Below are positions 6,956-12,563 of a stretch of DNA of 12,563 nt, piece after piece. Each line of letters starts with the position of its first letter. Within the stretch, counting starts at the first letter, position 1. This DNA is from Trichodesmium sp. jk18x7bins.61 (lineage in GTDB: Bacteria > Cyanobacteriota > Cyanobacteriia > Cyanobacteriales > Microcoleaceae). The stretch spans positions 1 to 12,563 of the forward strand of contig JAJEAQ010000125.1 in the NCBI GenBank assembly GCA_022822685.1, written 5' to 3'. Under the pieces are notes generated by a model. That model searched no databases. It was not told the DNA's origin and saw only the letters and a program-made list of their open reading frames with translations. Position numbers and translations under genes: made by a program.

Positions 6956-7058
6956 AATCTTGATTCCGGCAAATATCCTTGAGTTTTGTGAGAATTGGGT
7001 TTTGAAAAAATCATCACCCCCCAACCTCTACCATTAATACCACCACCGATTAATTTAT

Positions 7059-7095
7059 AAATATGGCTCGAATTTCCCAGATTGCCATATTTTTT
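7059..7095. terminator. Intrinsic terminator between convergent units
   Basis: AAATATGGC (7059-7067) pairs perfectly with GCCATATTT (7084-7092), with a 16-nt loop. Six T (7090-7095) follow on the plus strand. It lies just beyond the 3' end of the minus-strand pyrE unit and after the plus-strand DUF4327 relic, so it could serve both. The plus-strand direction has the better T run. Confidence 0.7.
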
Positions 7096-7115
7096 ATAAG
7101 TCCTAAAATTATCAA

Positions 7116-7593
7116 TTAATTCTCGTCAAGAACTACTTTGATCCTGTCTAAAACAATAGCTTCTTTTTGACTAATTTTCTGCCCTGTACCAAACAATCCT
7201 TCTCCAGAAGCATTAGCTATTTGAGTAGCTATTTCATAGAGAAACTCTCTGTATTGTTTTGCTTCTTTCGGAATGGCTTTAAGATGAGCGATCGCAACTG
7301 CTGCTTTAAGTTTTTCAAGTGAATCTTCCATAAAATATTCAAAGTTTTCTGAATTTTATATCTCATTGATTTGATTTTTTTTTCTGCATCAGAAGTATCT
7401 GCTAACAAGTTCTGAATCAGTTGATTATCTTGATAATTTAATTGAGCGTGCTTAATTTTTTTGTCAAAACAAATACTTCCTTCACTGCTGATAAAACGGT
7501 AAAATCAGACGCAATAATTATCATCGAAACTAAAGTAATTGCTTGTAAAAGCAACTCCCATTCTGAGTCTGTAAAATCTGCTTTAGTCGTCAT
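7116..7593 (-). pseudogene. Conserved protein (MTTKADFT... family) broken by two A-run frameshifts
   Basis: The ATG at 7593 overlaps the last 11 bases of pyrE. The first frame reads MTTKADFTDSEWELLLQAIT and on to a stop at 7438-7440. Adding one A at the seven-A run (plus-strand T run 7456-7462) carries it into NYQDNQLIQNLLADTSDAEK. Adding one A at the four-A run (7354-7357) carries it into NSENFEYFMEDSLEKLKAAV and on to IKVVLDEN with a stop at 7116-7118. The repaired product is 159 residues. From memory it matches a bacterial family of about 155-160 residues that begins MTTKADFTxEEWxLLL and has a C-terminal helix pair with KAxPEE and a VAxAxxEG-like stretch (here IANASGEG). Function is unknown. 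The last 71 codons (7116-7331) form an open frame of their own. Whether this is real decay, slippage rescue or read error cannot be told here. Confidence 0.75.
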
Positions 7594-8209
7594 TTTGCTT
7601 GTCGATCTTTTTTAGATTTTCTTGCAGCTCCGATATAGTAAATATTGACTTAAACTGAAGGCCTTCTTTTTGATAAAGCTTTGTACCACCTTGCTCCCTA
7701 TCTACAATCGCAAAAATATGATTGACTTTATAACCTGCTTCTTGCAGTCGATTAACTGCTATCATTGCTGAAGCTCCAGTTGTGACTACATCTTCCAAAA
7801 CAACTACTTTAGCATTAGCTTCTAATTGCGGTCCTTCTATATAAGCCATTGTGCCATGTCCTTTAGCCTGTTTTCGGATAATTAAGGCTGGTATAGGTTG
7901 GTTTTGAGCAGCAGATACTACGCAAACAGCAGTTACAATTGGATCTGCACCTAAAGTTAAACCTGCTACACCTTGAGTATCTTGAGGTAGCATGGACAAT
8001 AGTAATCTTCCAATTGCTAATGCCCCGTAGGGATGAAGAGTAACGTATTTGCAATTTATATAATAAGAACTACGTTGCCCAGACGATAATACAAAATCTC
8101 CTTCGCGATAAGCTAACCAACATAACAAATCGAGTAGTTGTTGTTGTAAAGCAATTAAATCGTTAGTAGCTAAAGACGAAGATTTTAAAGACGGAATTTG
8201 ATTTGTCAT
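7583..8209 (-). CDS. pyrE: Orotate phosphoribosyltransferase
   Basis: 208 residues, normal for the family. It transfers the phosphoribosyl group of PRPP to orotate to give orotidine monophosphate, the fifth step of pyrimidine synthesis, as a cytoplasmic dimer. Seen: SSGQRSSYYINCK (about 42-54) at the orotate side; RKQAKGHGT (112-120), the flexible lysine-rich catalytic loop; and VVVLEDVVTTGASA (135-148), the PRPP-binding loop with its acidic pair reading ED. The ATG start gives the expected N-terminus; AAAGG sits only 1-2 nt upstream, so ribosome binding is not typical. The 3' end overlaps the start of the next minus-strand gene by 11 bases, indicating one transcript. A 450-bp gene-free stretch lies upstream. 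Confidence 0.96.
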   Translation of the reverse strand: MTNQIPSLKSSSLATNDLIALQQQLLDLLCWLAYREGDFVLSSGQRSSYYINCKYVTLHPYGALAIGRLLLSMLPQDTQGVAGLTLGADPIVTAVCVVSAAQNQPIPALIIRKQAKGHGTMAYIEGPQLEANAKVVVLEDVVTTGASAMIAVNRLQEAGYKVNHIFAIVDREQGGTKLYQKEGLQFKSIFTISELQENLKKIDKQNDD

Positions 8210-8377
8210 ACCTTTAACTCAAAAAATCCATAATGTAGGTATTTTTCGCTATAGAGTTCCACTGCTACTGCTATAATACGAGCCATTGAGTCGTGATAGT
8301 ATCAAAGTTAACAAAAGTATTAAAATTCACAAATTAGCGACAAATCCTGCGTTATCCTGCAACGAAACGTTGGCATG

Positions 8378-8470
8378 ATATCAAATCTGGTTAAACAACT
8401 TCACAATCAATAAGCCCTAGTCCTGATTATGAGATAATTGCACATAGATGCAAATAGGCAGATTTGATAT
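8378..8470. repeat. 93-bp unit with perfect 12-bp inverted ends
   Basis: ATATCAAATCTG (8378-8389) and CAGATTTGATAT (8459-8470) are perfect reverse complements. The interior has no ORF. The ends resemble repeat termini I associate with Nostocales intergenic elements; this could be a MITE. No obvious flanking duplication. Confidence 0.55.
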
Positions 8471-8532
8471 GAGAGCCAGTCTCACGGTTTCAGCTATATC
8501 CTAATTCTCAATAGACTTTTTAAGTACTAACA

Positions 8533-8558
8533 TTGAGAGAGGATATCAGCTCTCTCAA
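8533..8558. repeat. Perfect 9-bp hairpin
   Basis: TTGAGAGAG (8533-8541) pairs with CTCTCTCAA (8550-8558) around the 8-nt loop GATATCAG. No T run follows, so it is unlikely to be a terminator. It may be a protein-binding palindrome or an RNA structure in the leader of the gene at 8659. Confidence 0.5.
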
Positions 8559-8658
8559 AGTCGCCATCCAGTCTGTTCGAGTCGAATCATCCAGGGTTGT
8601 TGCTAAAGCACAATGTTGGAAGTATGTCGAAATAGTATTCTAAAATAAATCATAAATT

Positions 8659-9060
8659 ATGGCCATGAATTGGAAAAATCTCAGTGGCATTATTCTTTTT
8701 TATGGGGTTGCAACCCTGACATCTGTCCAAGTAGCTGAAGCAGGACAACCACAAGATCCTGCCCGTACATATCAGCCTTTTGCAGAAGAGTTTAACCGAG
8801 CAACTCAAAGAAGCTCTGGGAACTTTTTCAGCAAAAGAGATCTATTGCACCAAATCGGTCGTTTTTTTGGTGTTCCTAGCTTTCCAGAGCAAGCTATTTC
8901 TGATGATAATCGTCGAGTTAACAAGCTTTATTTAGATGAACAAAGGCGACAGTTTTCTAGCACACCAGTTATTCGTACTCCAGATTTAATTAACCCATAC
9001 GATACATCAGTGATGACGGCTCCTCCCTCTGAGTCACTTCCTAGTTTTGGCGGTAATTAG
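8659..9060 (+). CDS. Small secreted or periplasmic protein of unknown function
   Basis: 133 residues. The N-terminus is a plausible Sec signal peptide: a basic start (MAMNWKN), a hydrophobic stretch (about 8-24) and a likely cleavage site after AEA near residue 28. The mature part is hydrophilic, rich in Gln, Arg, Ser and Pro, with no Cys, no membrane span and no motif I recognise; it ends in a Pro/Ser/Gly-rich tail (PPSESLPSFGGN). The start could be M1 or M3 (8665); neither has a clear ribosome binding site. It is probably a cyanobacterial hypothetical protein exported to the periplasm or thylakoid lumen. It stands alone, with palindromic DNA on both sides. Confidence 0.75.
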   Translation: MAMNWKNLSGIILFYGVATLTSVQVAEAGQPQDPARTYQPFAEEFNRATQRSSGNFFSKRDLLHQIGRFFGVPSFPEQAISDDNRRVNKLYLDEQRRQFSSTPVIRTPDLINPYDTSVMTAPPSESLPSFGGN

Positions 9061-9370
9061 GTTGAGACAAGCTTTTCATCAACAACCTTTTGCCGAGGAG
9101 GCAACAGGCAAGAGGCAAGAGGCATCAGTGCAAGCATCTTGCTTGGGGGAAGAGGGTATGAATCCCCCACTATATTTTTTGAAAATTAGTGGTGGGCGTT
9201 TTTGCCATTCCCCAACATGAAAGATGGCGCTTTTTATCCCCTACCATACGCCTTCCCTATTGCCTGTTGCCTTTTTGCCTTTTTGCCTAACAATCTCGCC
9301 ATAACTAGGCTATTGTGGCCTAGTTATGGCTCTGATTAAAAAAGTCTCTGCAATGCTTCTTTATAAATAA
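9061..9370. repeat. Palindrome- and heptamer-rich spacer
   Basis: GGCAACAGGCAA (9100-9111), followed by two GAGGCAA-type repeats, is answered in reverse complement by TTGCCTGTTGCC (9260-9271), followed by TTTTTGCC repeats to 9287. Between them are nested hairpins: GCAAG/CTTGC (about 9130-9142), GGGGGA/TCCCCC (9145-9168) and CCACTA/TAGTGG (9167-9192, sharing two bases with the previous one). The unit looks like short tandem heptamers in inverted order, as found in filamentous cyanobacteria. No gene is present. Confidence 0.6.
9298..9330. terminator. 13-bp perfect hairpin, possible transcription end
   Basis: GCCATAACTAGGC (9298-9310) and GCCTAGTTATGGC (9318-9330) pair perfectly around a 7-nt loop. 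The stem is strong, but the plus strand continues TCTGATTAAAAAA and the minus strand GAGATTG, so neither has a proper T run. It lies between the end of the 133-residue gene and the end of the tRNA gene, a fitting place for transcription to stop. Confidence 0.45.
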
Positions 9371-9443
9371 CGAGCGCGGAGGGATTTGAACCCCCGACTC
9401 TCAGAACCGGAATCTGATGCTCTATCCACTGAGCTACGCGCCC
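9371..9443 (-). tRNA. tRNA-Arg(CCG)
   Basis: A complete 73-nt cloverleaf on the minus strand: acceptor GGGCGCG / CGCGCTC with one G-U pair, D-arm GCTC ... GAGC, anticodon stem TCAGA / TCTGA with loop TTCCGGT (anticodon CCG, reading CGG), and a T-arm with loop TTCGAAT. Discriminator G. CCA is not encoded, as is usual in cyanobacteria. No intron. Confidence 0.97.
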
Positions 9444-9780
9444 TCTTGTGATATTAGTTTGGTTAGTGTTGGGATCATCTCTAGGAGCTTTCCATTGGGC
9501 GAGATGCCGAAAGCGACGAGGTTATGATCAGCACCCCATAGTTATAGTTTTAACTAGGGGTTCGTGCTCGTAAAACTAAGGATTCTATACTATGGTAGCA
9601 TTTTCCCAGCCAAACTGGCAATAGAGATTTGATTTTTAAAGGCATGCCGAAAAAAAAGCAGGCCTGTTCCCTCTAGCCTATCCCGAAGGGAGTTGAAAAA
9701 CTATTTGAGGTTATTCTACACTTTTGTTGTAAAATCTAATATATCGAAAGTAGTAATAATATGCAAATTCAGTTCATAAT

Positions 9781-10250
9781 GTTAATGACCTCAAACTCTA
9801 GAAGGTTGTGCTTATAAAGATTAAGTTGACAAGGATCAGTATTACGCAGGTTGTGCCTACTAATCTGATTAAGGACTATGTAAGCAAACATGATCCGTAA
9901 GAGAATTTATGGCCAACAAATCAATGGAAATTTCTGTCAATGACCCCACCTTATAGACAGATGGGGCTTGTAAAGATAAGTTGAGAATGCCCAACCCTTG
10001 TCACTGCGAAAAAATGCTGCATAGTATGAACAAAAAGCGTATTTGATGCTTCTCGCTCTATAATTCAAGCCGATTTATTGATGTATTTAGGTGCTTTGAT
10101 AGAGGACACCTTTGCATGATTGGCGGTCAGAGACTCATAACTTGGTACATCGGATTATCTCTATGATTCGTGTGAGAGCAGAAAATTAAGTGTCCAAAAT
10201 TTCTCCCCATCTTGTAGACGAGTGGAGAATCGGAGCGGGGAAAGTTGATG
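9781..10250 (+). repeat. Three degenerate copies of a repeat of about 50 bp
   Basis: GCTTATAAAGATTAAGTTGA (from 9810) and GCTTGTAAAGATAAGTTGA (from 9966) match closely with one gap. Upstream, TTAATGACC (from 9782) parallels TCAATGACC (from 9937). A 23-nt hairpin-forming stretch CCCCACCTTATAGAC... (9944-9966) recurs as CCCCATCTTGTAGAC... (10205-10227) with 17 of 23 positions identical. The copies are unevenly spaced, so they look like remains of a dispersed or tandem element, not an active array. Confidence 0.45.
10030..10240 (+). pseudogene. Decayed coding-like fragment, unidentified
   Basis: One frame reads SVFDASRSIIQADLLMYLGA and on to LIEDTFA, then crosses a TGA and a TAA within about 20 codons and continues with protein-like composition. 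The stops can be explained by C-to-T change (CGA, CAA). There is no start codon or ribosome site, and I do not recognise a family. It may be part of a lost transposase or host gene; chance is not excluded. Confidence 0.25.
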
Positions 10251-10346
10251 TAATTTTCGTTTAATGAGATAATAGTAGGCTTGACTCCAATTTCAAATTA
10301 TTTAATGACTAGACTAACCCCTTTCAAAGTGGGAAATGAGAATAAA

Positions 10347-11699
10347 ATGGAAAGAACTCATCATAACTTATGGGAAAAACTAGGCTCCCTATCAGAAAAT
10401 TTTCCTAACTTAGGTATTCGCCTCTCTCTGGCATCTAAAGAACTACAAAATTCAGGTACTCCCCCTTCAGAAAGTTTAATAGAAGAATTAGTGGCCTACT
10501 GTAATGGTTTTGCCGGGCTGAAAGAGCAAGGATTAAAATTAGCCCAAACATCTCAAGCTCCTACTGGGGCAATATTTTCCTTGAGAGACTTAGAAAACTT
10601 GCTCAAAGGAATTGCATCAACTACAGAATCATCAGGCAGTCAACTAGCTTTAGATATCCTGAATCAAGTTTTGGATATCGCTCATCAAGAACAACCAGAG
10701 TTTCCACCTCTACAATCGGTTAAAACACAAGCCAAAGAACTATATAAACTAATTTATGAAACAAAATCAGATAAGTTACTTGATGCTGCTCAAGCTTTAA
10801 TTGAATATAGACATCCACTTGCAGCAGTATTAAAGCTTGTCAAGGAAGGGCCAAGCTTAAATGACGAACAGTGGTTGGACTTGGAGGAAAAAGTTAATAC
10901 AAAGTTTGGGAAAAAACTAACATTAGCTATATCCAGAGGAAAGCTGGTAATTGCCGATGATTCTATGGCCACAACGTCAAGGATTAAACTACCTGCACTG
11001 GAAGAACTAGGTCAAACTCAAGAGTCTGCTACTCAACTAAATAATACGCAAAAGTCAACTTCTGAAACTTTACCTCCCTTGATAGTAGTACCATCTGGTG
11101 GTGCAGAGTTGAATCAAACAGCCATTGATGATCCAGATGTAATGATTTTAGAAGACCTCACACCAGGAAAATCTATGGAGGAAATTATTATTGTTCCTGG
11201 TGTGGAGGCAGATAAGAATTCTGCCAGTTTGGAAAGACCAAACATAATGTTTGGGGGGACTACTAGTGAAAAGTCAGGAGTTTCTGTGGGGTTAAAAGTT
11301 TTAGTTCATATACAGAATATTGGCGATCGTGTTTTTGGGGCTCAGGAATATGCTGGTACTCGTGGTCAAGGTTTTCGCGTAGAGGCTTTTCAGATTACTA
11401 TAGAACCTAGTATTCCTGGGTTAAGCCTTGAATATATGGCTCATGTTTCTGGAATTGGTGATACCCCTTGGTTAGAAGCAGGACAATTAGCTGGTGAACG
11501 TGGCCAAGTTCGGAGGATAGAGGGATTTGCTATCAGGCTTGTGGGTCCTCAAGCAGCCAGTTATGATGTATTCTACACGGCTCATGTTCAAAATATAGGC
11601 AATCTGCCAGTTTATTCTAATGGTTCATACTGCGGTACTCGCAACCAAGCTCTCAGGGTAGAAGGGATGAAAGTTTGGATACAGCCTAAGAGTGAGTGA
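10347..11699 (+). CDS. Helical protein with three C-terminal ChW-like repeats
   Basis: 450 residues from the ATG at 10347, chosen because MERTHHNLWEKLGSLSENFP looks like a natural amphipathic start; in-frame ATG at 10305 or TTG at 10281 would add 14 or 22 residues and none has a strong ribosome site. The N-terminal 200 or so residues are helical and charged; a low-complexity acidic/Ser-Thr linker follows (about 205-310). The last 135 residues hold three repeats of about 40 residues (about 316-354, 359-400, 406-447) with the pattern H-V-x-x-I-G, then G-T-R-G-Q or similar, R-x-E-G/A-F, matching ChW repeats (clostridial hydrophobic with conserved Trp). The signature Trp after IG is replaced by Asp, Asp and Asn. 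No signal peptide or membrane span is visible, unlike typical exported ChW proteins. Role unknown; binding to protein or cell-surface sugar is a guess. It ends one base before the end of convergent cobS. Confidence 0.85.
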   Translation: MERTHHNLWEKLGSLSENFPNLGIRLSLASKELQNSGTPPSESLIEELVAYCNGFAGLKEQGLKLAQTSQAPTGAIFSLRDLENLLKGIASTTESSGSQLALDILNQVLDIAHQEQPEFPPLQSVKTQAKELYKLIYETKSDKLLDAAQALIEYRHPLAAVLKLVKEGPSLNDEQWLDLEEKVNTKFGKKLTLAISRGKLVIADDSMATTSRIKLPALEELGQTQESATQLNNTQKSTSETLPPLIVVPSGGAELNQTAIDDPDVMILEDLTPGKSMEEIIIVPGVEADKNSASLERPNIMFGGTTSEKSGVSVGLKVLVHIQNIGDRVFGAQEYAGTRGQGFRVEAFQITIEPSIPGLSLEYMAHVSGIGDTPWLEAGQLAGERGQVRRIEGFAIRLVGPQAASYDVFYTAHVQNIGNLPVYSNGSYCGTRNQALRVEGMKVWIQPKSE

Positions 11700-12479
11700 T
11701 TATATATGGTAGTTCATGGTGACTAACAAACATAATAATAAAGCTTCTGTCCATTCAACCACAGCACCATAAGTATCACCAGTATGACCTCCTAGACAAC
11801 GGTTAAACCAAGCACCAGTGAGTAGAGCGATCGCTATGCCACCGATTGCCATCCCAGAAGCTAGTAACCAAGTTTGAGGGTGCAATAAAATTTGGATTCC
11901 GCTCAGACTCAGCAATAAAATGAGGTTTTGTAAAAAATCCCATATAGAATACTTTGCTTCTTTGTGAAAGGCTCCTTTTCCAGTGGGTTTGAGATAGGGG
12001 TAACAAGCGATCGCTACTAACTGGCCCCATCTACCCCAACCTGCTACTGTCATCAAAAGTATAGGGCGATAGCTATCCAAGTCTGTTAAAGCCGTAACTT
12101 TTAGCAGCACTAAGGCGATCGCTGCCATGACTCCAAAAGCTCCGGTAGTGCTATCGGCCATGACCTCTAGTCGTCGTTGACGCTCTGGCACTGCCAACCC
12201 ATCAGCAGTATCGATTACCCCATCTAAGTGTAAACCACCAGTTAAGACAATTTCAGATACAACTACTACAGCAGATCTAGTTAGTATAGGCATTCCCAAA
12301 ACTTCTAATCCAATATCCACTATCCCCTGGATACTCCCCACAATCAATCCAATCAAAGGAGCGAAACGAGCAATACCCTGAAAATCTAAGTTCCAATCAT
12401 CAGGGATTGGTAAGCAAGTGTAAAAAGCAATTCCAGCTGCGAGCTTTGCCTGGCTATTTTTGATGACTCGGATTAACAT
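11700..12479 (-). CDS. cobS: Adenosylcobinamide-GDP ribazoletransferase (cobalamin synthase)
   Basis: 259 residues, the usual length. An inner-membrane enzyme that joins adenosylcobinamide-GDP with alpha-ribazole (or its phosphate) in the last steps of cobalamin assembly. Seen: the metal-binding, Asp-rich GGLHLDGVIDTADGL (81-95), MADSTTGAFG (107-116), and GGHTGDTYGA (230-239) near the C-terminus, all family hallmarks. Several hydrophobic helices are legible (for example 38-60, 66-80, 113-130, 138-158, 183-199, 203-221, 243-255). In cyanobacteria the nucleotide-loop base is often adenine (pseudocobalamin), so the physiological substrate may differ; that is known for the group, not seen here. 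The start codon ATG at 12479 has no clear ribosome site. It carries three HIP1 octamers. It meets the ChW gene tail to tail with no gap and no terminator hairpin between. Confidence 0.97.
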   Translation of the reverse strand: MLIRVIKNSQAKLAAGIAFYTCLPIPDDWNLDFQGIARFAPLIGLIVGSIQGIVDIGLEVLGMPILTRSAVVVVSEIVLTGGLHLDGVIDTADGLAVPERQRRLEVMADSTTGAFGVMAAIALVLLKVTALTDLDSYRPILLMTVAGWGRWGQLVAIACYPYLKPTGKGAFHKEAKYSIWDFLQNLILLLSLSGIQILLHPQTWLLASGMAIGGIAIALLTGAWFNRCLGGHTGDTYGAVVEWTEALLLCLLVTMNYHI

Positions 12480-12563
12480 TGATGACTAACAAAGCTGCAC
12501 TAAGCATGCAAGAGATATTATTTGAGCGTCGCATTGCAACTACAAAGCCTGATTTTTTTTACC

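Larger units (their letters stand above)
6805..7115. other. Intergenic region with foldback element and terminator
   Basis: It holds no gene. The 103-bp foldback element (6853-6955) and a terminator hairpin (7059-7095) account for about half of it. The remainder, including a C-rich patch near 7016-7023, shows nothing I can name. Confidence 0.6.
8210..8658. other. Divergent intergenic region between pyrE and the 133-residue gene
   Basis: It must hold both promoters. TATAAT at 8272-8277 could be a plus-strand -10 box, and the reverse strand there also reads TATTAT. It includes a 93-bp inverted-repeat unit (8378-8470) and a 9-bp hairpin (8533-8558), listed separately. No ORF worth reporting. 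Confidence 0.5.
9444..10346. other. Long gene-free region with degenerate repeats
   Basis: No intact gene. An imperfect long hairpin lies at 9530-9568 (AGCAC ... TAGTT / AACTA ... GTGCT). Related degenerate repeats occur at 9781-9832, 9936-9987 and 10200-10250, and coding-like debris at about 10030-10240; both are listed separately. 9600-9780 shows only short palindromes such as GGCATGCC and CAGGCCTG. Confidence 0.55.

Noticed and set aside
7863..8054. Minus-strand 63-codon frame inside pyrE
   Set aside because: Alternate frame of pyrE; Cys/Arg/Ser-rich and not protein-like.
10790..10972. Minus-strand 60-codon frame inside the ChW gene
   Set aside because: Antisense to a well-supported gene, with no ribosome site or recognisable motif.
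11803..12030. Minus-strand 75-codon frame inside cobS
   Set aside because: Same strand but different frame from cobS, whose motifs are clear; overlapping shadow.
1..12563. CRISPR array
   Set aside because: No regularly spaced direct repeats of 24-40 bp anywhere in the window.

Overview
The window reads as chromosomal DNA of a filamentous, probably heterocyst-forming (Nostocales-like) cyanobacterium. The evidence is seven HIP1 octamers (GCGATCGC at 2771, 3103, 3325, 7288, 11827, 12007 and 12115), low GC, a DUF4327-type gene otherwise known from cyanobacteria, and strongly cyanobacterial HemC and ThiC sequences. Coding density is low and several genes are broken, which suggests a genome undergoing reductive decay, as in host-restricted symbiotic Nostoc relatives. 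That lifestyle is inference, not something the sequence shows.

Layout. 1-1292 is a decayed HerA/VirB4-type ATPase gene (Walker A, Walker B and several lesions), a likely relic of a plasmid or conjugative element. 1706-2437 is an intact protein of unknown function (DUF7873-like, by recollection), directly preceded by a 40-codon ORF. 2530-2603 holds what looks like a circularly permuted tRNA gene: T-arm and 3' acceptor strand come first, then a 4-nt linker, then 5' acceptor strand, D-arm and anticodon arm. This is the most unusual item in the window. 2929-3891 (-) is hemC. Divergent from it is thiC (4124-5503), behind a TPP riboswitch. 5504-6580 has no intact gene but holds hairpins, coding-like debris, a possible IS200/IS605-type end and a good terminator. 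6581-6804 is a frameshifted DUF4327 gene, followed by a 103-bp foldback element and a terminator. 7116-8209 (-) is pyrE overlapping a frameshifted downstream gene. 8659-9060 is a small protein with a signal peptide. 9100-9330 is a palindrome- and heptamer-rich stretch, next to tRNA-Arg(CCG) at 9371-9443 (-). 9444-10346 contains degenerate repeats and decayed coding-like sequence. 10347-11699 encodes a protein with three ChW-like repeats at its C-terminus, and it abuts cobS (11700-12479, -) tail to tail with no gap.

Functionally the intact genes are scattered housekeeping and cofactor genes: tetrapyrrole synthesis (hemC), thiamin (thiC, with thiamin-pyrophosphate feedback), pyrimidine (pyrE) and cobalamin (cobS). 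They do not form one pathway operon. Between them lie relics and repeats. Four of the frameshifts (two in the ATPase relic, two in the gene after pyrE) can each be repaired by adding one A to an A run. The in-frame stops of the ATPase relic are all CAA/CAG-to-TAA/TAG type changes.
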